Source: JBHENN01 sp046262015 (GTDB taxonomy: Bacteria > Actinomycetota > CADDZG01 > WHSQ01). Taken from it: DNA of 45,719 nt. Below, in pieces: positions 40,111 to 45,719 of the stretch. Location: the NCBI GenBank assembly GCA_046262015.1, contig JBHENN010000042.1, positions 1-45,719 of the forward strand, given 5' to 3'. How positions within the stretch are numbered: position 1 is the stretch's first letter; each line of letters starts with the position of its first letter. The notes under the pieces are model-generated. The model was not told the DNA's origin and did not search any database. It saw nothing but the letters and a program-made list of their open reading frames with translations. The position numbers and the translations under genes were made by a program.

Positions 40111-41268
40111 ATGCCCGTAACGATCGTCAGGGGAGCGCTGGCCCTGAGCGCAGCCGCGCTCGTCGCGCTGCCTGCGATCCCGAGTGCATCTGGGCGCGCG
40201 CGTCCGGGCTCGTCACCGCGTCCCGTGGGGTCGATCGAGATCTCGGAGGCCGCGGGCCTCGGCCGGGTCGAGGTGCACGGCGATACGGCTGCGGTGCTGC
40301 AGAGAGACGAGGGGATCGTGGCGCTCGTGGACATCGAGAACCCGAAACGCCCGCGCGTGCTCGGCCGCTTCGACGACGACGCCCGACAGTCGCTGGACGG
40401 CGACCTTGCGTTCTCCAGCGACGGCCGCTGGCTCTTCTATGCGCGCCAGACCCGACAGTTCTATCTCGATGGGTTGCTCGTGCTCGACGTCGCAGATCCG
40501 TCATCGCCACGTCTCGCGGGCTACACGGCCGCGGGAGGCACGCTGCGCGTCGCGTACCACGATGCGGGCGACAGCGAGTGGGTGGTGACGATGGATGCGG
40601 TCGAGGGTCTGACCATCGCCCGTTTCGACCCGCAGACCGGTGTGGTGGTCCCGGTGACGGTGCAACCGTTGCCCGAGCCGACGCAGAAGGTCGGAGGGCC
40701 GGCATCGGCGGGCATCGTGATCGACGATGACCCCATGACCGGCAAGACCCTGCTGTACGCGTCTACCGGCAAGACGGGCGTCGAGGTGTTCGACTTCACC
40801 GATCCCGTGAACCCGGCAAAGCTGGGCGGCTGGGAAGGCATCGGGCTGGCCGAGCTGCAGGTCGCCTCTTCGGCCCGCAGCCGTACGATCTACGCCGCGA
40901 CCGAGTACTGGTTCGACGACCAGCTCGCTCCCGAGGTCGTGGTCCTGGACGCGACCGATCTAAGCGACATCCGCAAGCGCGGCGTCAAGAGCATCGGGAA
41001 GCCGGCGGACGATGCGTGGCGGGTCCAGGGCATGGAGCTGGTGGGCGGCCGCCTCCTGGTCGCCCACTCCCACGCCGGGCTCGTCTCGTTCCCGACCCGA
41101 AGGTCGGGCGCGCCGAGCCTGGTCTCCATCGCCGGCCGGCGCAACCCCGAGGCAGGGGTCGTCGGCGAGGGTCCCTACGCGTTCGACGTCGATGCCCGCG
41201 GTGGGCTGCTGTTCCTGACCGATGCGGCGACGGGAGTGCTTTCGATCCTTCGCGGGAGCGCGCCCTGA
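40111..41268 (+). CDS. Secreted LVIVD-repeat beta-propeller protein
   Basis: 385 residues. Signal peptide (TIVRGALALSAAALVALPAIPSASG), then a series of LVIVD-type blades: IVALVDIENPKRPRVLGRFD, LLVLDVADPSSPRLAGY, VEVFDFTDPVNPAKLGGW and VVVLDATDLSDIRKRG, each a hydrophobic strand, Asp, Pro and Gly turn. Such proteins are surface or secreted propellers with no catalytic residues known. AAGGAAGGAAGG lies 9-10 bases before the ATG. Encoded upstream of the SnoaL-like gene (63-base gap). Function unknown, perhaps ligand binding. Confidence 0.85.
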   Translation: MPVTIVRGALALSAAALVALPAIPSASGRARPGSSPRPVGSIEISEAAGLGRVEVHGDTAAVLQRDEGIVALVDIENPKRPRVLGRFDDDARQSLDGDLAFSSDGRWLFYARQTRQFYLDGLLVLDVADPSSPRLAGYTAAGGTLRVAYHDAGDSEWVVTMDAVEGLTIARFDPQTGVVVPVTVQPLPEPTQKVGGPASAGIVIDDDPMTGKTLLYASTGKTGVEVFDFTDPVNPAKLGGWEGIGLAELQVASSARSRTIYAATEYWFDDQLAPEVVVLDATDLSDIRKRGVKSIGKPADDAWRVQGMELVGGRLLVAHSHAGLVSFPTRRSGAPSLVSIAGRRNPEAGVVGEGPYAFDVDARGGLLFLTDAATGVLSILRGSAP

Positions 41269-41297
41269 GGGGACGTGACTTCGGCGGTCCTCCTGAG

Positions 41298-41303
41298 TAG
41301 CCT
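41298..41303 (+). promoter_or_regulatory. Putative -10 box of the SnoaL-like gene
   Basis: TAGCCT, giving a leader of about 22 bases with GGGAGGG ahead of GTG 41332. Confidence 0.4.
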
Positions 41304-41331
41304 GGACGCCGGCCTTGACCGGGAGGGACGC

Positions 41332-41811
41332 GTGCATCCGAACGCCGAGCTGATCACCGAGCTGTACTCCGCTTTCGCGGCGCGCGATCACACGCGGATG
41401 GCGCGCTGTTACCGGCCCGAGGCGACCTTCAGCGATCCCGTGTTCATGGATCTGAAGGGCGACGAGGTGACCGCCATGTGGCGGATGTTCTGCGTCCGGG
41501 GCACCGATCTCTCGGTCACGTTCGGCGACGTCGCCGCCGACGACGGTCAGGGGTCGGCCCGCTGGGAGGCGCGCTACACGTTCGCCCCTACCGGTCGCGC
41601 GGTGCACAACCGGATAGAGGCCTCGTTCCGGTTCGTGGACGGCAAGATCCTCGAGCACCGCGATCGGTTCGACTTCTACCGCTGGTCGAGGATGGCGCTC
41701 GGCCCCCCCGGAGTTTTGCTCGGGTGGTCACCCCTGGTGCTCTCCAAGGTGCGCAAACAGGCCCGGTCCCAGCTCGACGCCTTCATCGCATCCGAAGAAG
41801 CGGCGCGCTGA
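41332..41811 (+). CDS. SnoaL-like / NTF2-fold protein
   Basis: 159 residues from GTG 41332, with GGGAGGG 5 bases upstream. Cone-shaped NTF2 fold: ELITELYSAFAARDHTRMAR and CYRPEATFSDPVF, then WEARYTFAPTGRAVHNRIEA and FRFVDGKILEHRDRFDFYRW, the usual first-helix and last-strand signatures of SnoaL-like proteins. The C-terminal about 25 residues (LVLSKVRKQARSQLDAFI) are a helical extension. Ligand or reaction unknown. The patatin gene begins 7 bases downstream, so the two are probably one transcript. Confidence 0.85.
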   Translation: MHPNAELITELYSAFAARDHTRMARCYRPEATFSDPVFMDLKGDEVTAMWRMFCVRGTDLSVTFGDVAADDGQGSARWEARYTFAPTGRAVHNRIEASFRFVDGKILEHRDRFDFYRWSRMALGPPGVLLGWSPLVLSKVRKQARSQLDAFIASEEAAR

Positions 41812-41818
41812 GCGGATA

Positions 41819-44119
41819 GTGCAGGCGTTTGCCAGGATCGTCCGGCGGGTCGATCCCCCCGATTTCACCCGCCGGCTCGTTCGGGGGGAGCCGGGCCGCA
41901 TCGGCATCGCGTTGTCGGGAGGGGGCATCCGCTCGGCCTCCTACTGTCTCGGTGCACTGCAGGTCCTGAGGGAGCCAGACGGATCCACGCCCGGTTCGCT
42001 CTTCGAGCGCGCGGACGTTGTCACGGCGGTGTCCGGCGGCGCCTATATCGCATCTGCGGTCGCGGTCAGCGACTCGCAGGGCTCTGAGGACCCGACGAAG
42101 ACGAGCCGGCTGTCGCCCGAGATCGAGGACTCACTTACCGAGTTCGCTCCGTGGAGCCGGGGTTCGCCGGAGGAGGACCACCTCCGCAAGAACAGCTCGT
42201 ACCTCGCCGAGACCCTCGTCGGCAAGCTGGGCGCGGTGAGCATCTGGCTGCGAGGCCTCATCCTCAATCTCGCGGCGGTCGGCTTCGTCGTGGTCCTCGC
42301 GGGGGTGTTCGTGGGATGGATCCTCTACGAGATCCATCCCGGGATGCACGCGCGCGCGGGAGTGGCGGGCGCCGGCCCGGTAGAGGGGTGGCCGATGGCG
42401 GTCGCCCTCGCGTTCGTCGCCGCCGGGTTTTCGATCTTCGCCGCGGATGCCTCGTTCGATATCTGGTCCCGCCGCTCGCCGGCGGCGCGCCGCCTGTCGA
42501 GCTGGCTCCTCAGCTTCGGGCTCGCGGGGGTCGCCGTCGCCGCCCTCCCATATCTGCTCATCCTGATCCGGGAGGCCAGCCTCGACCCGGACGGTGTCCT
42601 GAACGCGGTGAGGCGCGGCCTGAACATCACGCACGACGCCGACCCTCAGCCGGTTCCCCGAACGGGGACGGATTGGCTCCTCGTCACTCAGGTCGTCGCG
42701 GTAGCGAACGCCGTCCTGGCCACCGTCAGGTTCATGACCGCGAAAGGGCGCACGTACTACGCACCCCTCGTCGCCACGCTTGCGGGACCGCTCCTGATCT
42801 TGCTTCCCTTCGTCGCGGTGGTCGACGACGCCGCTGCGGTAGGGCCGCGCGCCGATCTACCACTGGTGAGGGCAACACCGACGGAGGAATTGGTCCTGCT
42901 CCTCGCTCTGGTGGGGGGCATGCTGGCGCTGCTGGAGTTGCGCTTCAACTGCAACAAGACGAGCCTGCATTACTTCTATGCCCGCCAGCTAAGCCGCGCG
43001 TTCGCGCTGCGGCGGGTATCGGCGGCCGCCGCGGGTGCCTACCCGGATGACCGGTTGCCGGATCTGGCTTCGGCGCGCCCGGAACGCCCGCCATCACCGG
43101 CGTTCGTTTACTGCGCCGCCGCGAACACGACCGGAGACCACGCCTCTCCTCCGGGCAGGAACGCGGTGCCGTTCGACTTCTCGCACGACTTCTGTGGCGG
43201 CGACGACGCCGGCACGCTCCCTACGGTGGAACTGGCCGGCTGCATCCGGGGTCTCTCGGTCCCCGCCGCGGTGGCTATCTCCGGGGCCGCCTTCTCTCCG
43301 GTGATGGGCAAGCACACACGGCGTCCCTATACCTTCCTCATGGCGCTGTTCAACCTCCGCCTCGGCATGTGGGTGCCCAACCCGCGCTTCATCGTTGCCC
43401 GACCGGCGTACGCCCGCGATGCAACAAGGTTCGTGCGTCGTTGGGGGGCGTGGGCGCCCCGGCCCGGAGTGCGCTACCTGCTCTTCGAGCTGCTCGGCCT
43501 TCACCGGCTCAACCGTCGCTACGTCTACGTCACCGACGGGGGGCACTACGACAACCTCGGATTGGTAGAGCTGCTGCGACGGGGCTGCACCACGATCTAT
43601 TGCTTCGACGCGTCGGGTGACGCGGTCGACACCTTCAATACCCTGGGCGAGGCGATCGCTCTGGCTCGTTCGGATCTAATGGTGGACGTCCGGATCGAGC
43701 CGGAGTGTCTTGCACCGCGCACCGGCTCCGACCTGTCGCCGGTGACCTGTGCGGTCGGCAGCTTCCGCTATCCCGGCTCCGGTTCCCAGCAGGGTGTCGA
43801 AGGCGAGCTCGTGTTCGTCAAGGCCTCGGTCACGCCCGACGCCCCGTGGGACCTGCGCGCGTTCCGTAGGAAGGACCCGCGGTTCCCTGGCCATTCGACG
43901 ATCGACCAGCTGTTCACCGACCAGAAGCTGGAGTCGTATCGGGCACTGGGTTCCCATGGGGCGAGGGCGGGGATAGCGGCGCTCGCGGATCACCGGGCAC
44001 GCCGGGAGCGCCTGAGCAGAGCGGGTCTCGACTACGCCCCGCCGCCGTCCTCGGAGGAGCCGGCGAGCCCCGCGCTCACCCGCAAAGGCATGCTGGCTCG
44101 CCTCCGGCGGCGCGGATGA
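41819..44119 (+). CDS. Patatin-like phospholipase with inserted multi-helix membrane domain
   Basis: 766 residues from GTG 41819. Patatin landmarks: oxyanion loop GIALSGGGIRSASYC (GGGIRS at 34-39), nucleophile Ser72 in TAVSGGAYIA, and the catalytic Asp573 in VTDGGHYDNLGLVE. Between Ser and Asp are about six hydrophobic segments (about 145-170, 191-211, 222-250, 287-303, 314-335, 356-374) and a cytoplasmic-looking region (RFNCNKTSLHYFYARQLSRA). This split-domain layout occurs in some large bacterial patatins, but the membrane insert is large. It would hydrolyse acyl esters of lipids at the inner membrane. Basic tail (RKGMLARLRRRG). Confidence 0.82.
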   Translation: MQAFARIVRRVDPPDFTRRLVRGEPGRIGIALSGGGIRSASYCLGALQVLREPDGSTPGSLFERADVVTAVSGGAYIASAVAVSDSQGSEDPTKTSRLSPEIEDSLTEFAPWSRGSPEEDHLRKNSSYLAETLVGKLGAVSIWLRGLILNLAAVGFVVVLAGVFVGWILYEIHPGMHARAGVAGAGPVEGWPMAVALAFVAAGFSIFAADASFDIWSRRSPAARRLSSWLLSFGLAGVAVAALPYLLILIREASLDPDGVLNAVRRGLNITHDADPQPVPRTGTDWLLVTQVVAVANAVLATVRFMTAKGRTYYAPLVATLAGPLLILLPFVAVVDDAAAVGPRADLPLVRATPTEELVLLLALVGGMLALLELRFNCNKTSLHYFYARQLSRAFALRRVSAAAAGAYPDDRLPDLASARPERPPSPAFVYCAAANTTGDHASPPGRNAVPFDFSHDFCGGDDAGTLPTVELAGCIRGLSVPAAVAISGAAFSPVMGKHTRRPYTFLMALFNLRLGMWVPNPRFIVARPAYARDATRFVRRWGAWAPRPGVRYLLFELLGLHRLNRRYVYVTDGGHYDNLGLVELLRRGCTTIYCFDASGDAVDTFNTLGEAIALARSDLMVDVRIEPECLAPRTGSDLSPVTCAVGSFRYPGSGSQQGVEGELVFVKASVTPDAPWDLRAFRRKDPRFPGHSTIDQLFTDQKLESYRALGSHGARAGIAALADHRARRERLSRAGLDYAPPPSSEEPASPALTRKGMLARLRRRG

Positions 44120-44132
44120 CCCACTGCCGAGT

Positions 44133-44627
44133 CTAGGCGTCGTGGCCCGGCTCGAGGTGTTGCACCTCGTGGAACATCAGGAAGCGCCCGTCTCCCGCGC
44201 CGACGTCGGTCGGCTCGATCAGGAACCCGGAATGGTCCCCGACGTCGACTCGCGACAGGATGGGTCCGACGAAGCGGTCCGGGCAGTCCTCGAGCACGTG
44301 GGTCCCTAGGGGCGTCTCCGTCCACCGGCAGCGGGCGAACTTGTCCACCGCGTCGCCGGTCTCTTCTCCGAACAGGCGCGCCAGATCGAGGGCGCCTGCC
44401 GGTATCACGTGGACGGCGAGCTCGCTCGCCTCCCGCGCCACGCGGTAGGTGAGGTTCTTGTTGGAGATGAAGACCATGAACCGGGCCGGAGAGATGCTGC
44501 ACTGGCTGGCGAAACCGACCAGGCACCCGGCGCGTCCGGCGTCCGATGTCGCGGTCACGATCAACATCGCGTAGTCGAGCCGGGCCGCCAGTCGCTCGAA
44601 CGCCTCGTTCGCATCGTCGTTGCCCAC
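44133..44627 (-). CDS. Flavin-reductase-domain protein
   Basis: 164 residues from GTG 44627 (AAGGGG 6 bases upstream; GTG 44633 is possible). The split-barrel FMN-binding motifs are clear: LIVTATSDAGRAGCLVGFAS and SISPARFMVFISNKNLTYRV, then LAVHVIPAGALDLARLFGEE and the late LMFHEVQHLEPGHD. These proteins bind FMN and reduce it with NAD(P)H for partner monooxygenases, or act alone. No monooxygenase gene is near. It lies between the convergent patatin gene and the divergent ABC exporter genes. Confidence 0.85.
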   Translation of the reverse strand: MGNDDANEAFERLAARLDYAMLIVTATSDAGRAGCLVGFASQCSISPARFMVFISNKNLTYRVAREASELAVHVIPAGALDLARLFGEETGDAVDKFARCRWTETPLGTHVLEDCPDRFVGPILSRVDVGDHSGFLIEPTDVGAGDGRFLMFHEVQHLEPGHDA

Positions 44628-44677
44628 GATCACCCCTTCGCCGTGAGCCTATGGCCTACGGGACGACAGGGGTCGCG

Positions 44678-44683
44678 TACATT
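44678..44683 (+). promoter_or_regulatory. -10 box (leaderless) of the ABC exporter ATPase gene
   Basis: TACATT ends 6 bases before ATG 44690. Confidence 0.5.
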
Positions 44684-44689
44684 GCGCCC

Positions 44690-45532
44690 ATGTCGGGCGT
44701 CCTCGAGTGCCGCGGTGTCGTGAAACGCTACGGCGCGACGGTCGCGCTCGCGGGCGTCGACCTCGACGTCGCTGCCGGCGAGCTCGTGGGGCTTCTCGGA
44801 CCTAACGGTGCGGGCAAGTCCACTCTCGTGAAGATCGGCTGCGGGCTGGTCCGGCCCTCCGAAGGGGTGGTCGAGGTGTGCGGCGCGCCGGCAGGTTCGG
44901 CGACGGCACGCGCCGCTATCGGGTACCTCGCCGAGCTGTTCCGATTCCCGGGCTGGCTGCGCGCGGAGGAGGTTCTCGAGCTGCACCAGAAGCTCACCGG
45001 GTCGACCGGAGCTGCCGGGGAGCGAGGAGAGCTGCTGCGCCTGGTCGGTCTGAGCGACGCACGCGACCGGCGGGTCGAGGCGATGTCGAAAGGGATGCAG
45101 CAGCGGCTGGGGATCGCTCAGGCCCTCGTCGGTTCGCCCCGGCTCCTGCTACTGGACGAGCCGACGAGCGCGCTCGACCCCGCCGGGCGACGGGCCTTCC
45201 GCGGCATCCTGGACGAAGTGCGAGCGCGCGGGATCGCCGTTCTGCTCAACTCCCACCTGCTGGGGGAGATCGAGCTCGTGTGCGACCGGGTGGCGATCTT
45301 GCTCGGCGGCGAGGTCATCGCTCAGGGACGTTCCGGAGACATGGTCGCGACCCGCGGGGTCGAGATCGAGGTGGCCACCGGCGTCCGGCGGTGGCCCGAG
45401 GCCACACGCGCGGACATCCCCTCGTTGGTCGCGCAACTGGTGGCTGACGGCGAACGTATCTACGCCGTTCGCACGACCAAGCCATCGCTCGAGGACGTCT
45501 ACATGGATGCTGTGGAAGGCGAGATGGGATGA
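44690..45532 (+). CDS. ABC-2 type exporter ATPase
   Basis: 280 residues. Walker A GLLGPNGAGKSTLV, signature SKGMQQRLGIAQAL (the MSKGMQQRL variant of CcmA/DrrA-type ATPases), Walker B LLLLDEPTSALDP and H-loop SHLLGEIE are intact, as is the C-terminal 'drug/exporter' extension ending LEDVYMDAVEGEMG. It powers the ABC-2 permease encoded next, with which it overlaps by 4 bases (ATGA). Probable cargo: a drug, lipid or polymer; unknown. The leaderless start is supported by TACATT; upstream in-frame sequence is unlikely to be translated. Confidence 0.92.
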   Translation: MSGVLECRGVVKRYGATVALAGVDLDVAAGELVGLLGPNGAGKSTLVKIGCGLVRPSEGVVEVCGAPAGSATARAAIGYLAELFRFPGWLRAEEVLELHQKLTGSTGAAGERGELLRLVGLSDARDRRVEAMSKGMQQRLGIAQALVGSPRLLLLDEPTSALDPAGRRAFRGILDEVRARGIAVLLNSHLLGEIELVCDRVAILLGGEVIAQGRSGDMVATRGVEIEVATGVRRWPEATRADIPSLVAQLVADGERIYAVRTTKPSLEDVYMDAVEGEMG

Positions 45533-45719
45533 GCGCCGCGTGGATCATCGCCGCTCACACCTTCCGTGAATGCAGGCGCCGACGGGTCTTTCTGATCGTG
45601 CCGGTCGCCGCGGTCGCGTTCGTCGGCCTCTTCACGCTCGGTGCGCACTACGCTTTCCGGCAGACGACCGGTACCTTGCAGATGGGCCAAGGACTGGTCG
45701 ACGCGCGCGCTCTCGTCGG
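45529..45719 (+). CDS. ABC-2 type exporter permease, 5' part
   Basis: Starts MSAAWIIAAHTFRECRRRRV, the classic N-terminus of NosY/ABC-2 permeases (short amphipathic helix, basic patch, then the first membrane helix FLIVPVAAVAFVGLFTL). Only 63 residues are in the window; the right edge cuts the gene. The ATG overlaps the TGA of the ATPase gene (ATGA), so the pair is coupled and forms one exporter. Confidence 0.85.
   Translation, partial: MSAAWIIAAHTFRECRRRRVFLIVPVAAVAFVGLFTLGAHYAFRQTTGTLQMGQGLVDARALV

Overview
The window is one contiguous, gene-dense stretch (about 49 genes, almost no gap above 200 bases) of very G+C-rich DNA. The third codon position is nearly always G or C, and GTG and TTG starts are common. 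Gene content points to an actinobacterium (Actinomycetota), probably a poorly cultured lineage: a class E sortase with an LPxTG substrate, a PAC2-family protein, tandem UspA, DUF2277, DUF4395-thioredoxin, a SHOCT protein, a NarL-type two-component pair and an F420:NADPH oxidoreductase-like protein. At least ten genes on both strands have a TAnnnT-like -10 box 6-7 bases before the start codon, the layout of leaderless actinobacterial mRNAs. No rRNA, tRNA, CRISPR array, phage or insertion sequence was seen. I cannot name a genus.

Layout. 1-4.6 kb: 5' part of malQ (4-alpha-glucanotransferase, cut by the left edge), a HAD phosphatase, a membrane cupredoxin, a DUF4395-thioredoxin protein behind an AT-rich palindrome, and a tandem universal stress protein. 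4.7-7.5 kb: secreted BNR/sialidase-like protein, neutral zinc metallopeptidase, cold-shock protein. 7.5-10.7 kb (minus): GT4 glycosyltransferase followed by a stand-alone SdhA/FrdA-like flavoprotein. 10.8-15.8 kb: envelope proteins, including a sortase cassette (LPVTG surface protein, class E sortase, Ig/collagen-like membrane-anchored protein). 15.8-21.6 kb: EamA exporter, PilT ATPase with a probable frameshift near its 5' end, an 803-residue DUF11/RTX surface protein and a PAC2 protein.

21.6-26.4 kb (minus) is a complete carbohydrate ABC importer operon: ATPase, lipoprotein binding protein and two permeases, the first with an unusual inserted domain. malQ in the same window fits import and processing of alpha-glucans. 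Next are a decayed lipase maturation factor gene, a GNAT acetyltransferase, an enolase-superfamily enzyme, a histidine kinase/response regulator pair and a SHOCT protein, the last two each followed by a perfect hairpin. At 31.3-34.8 kb there is a run of small genes, and within it a tight three-gene unit: a 63-residue Asp/Thr-repeat peptide, a JmjC-type Fe(II)/2-oxoglutarate oxygenase and a sucrase/ferredoxin-like protein. I consider this the best candidate for an undescribed system, possibly post-translational hydroxylation of a ribosomally made acidic peptide; that function is inference.

34.9-45.7 kb: F420 oxidoreductase-like protein, polysaccharide deacetylase with Ig-like modules divergent from an M15 peptidase (both cell-wall enzymes), DUF2277, a methyltransferase, a ferritin-like protein, a VOC protein, an LVIVD beta-propeller, a SnoaL-like protein, a patatin-like lipase with a large membrane insertion, a flavin reductase-like protein, and an ABC-2 export system that runs off the right edge.
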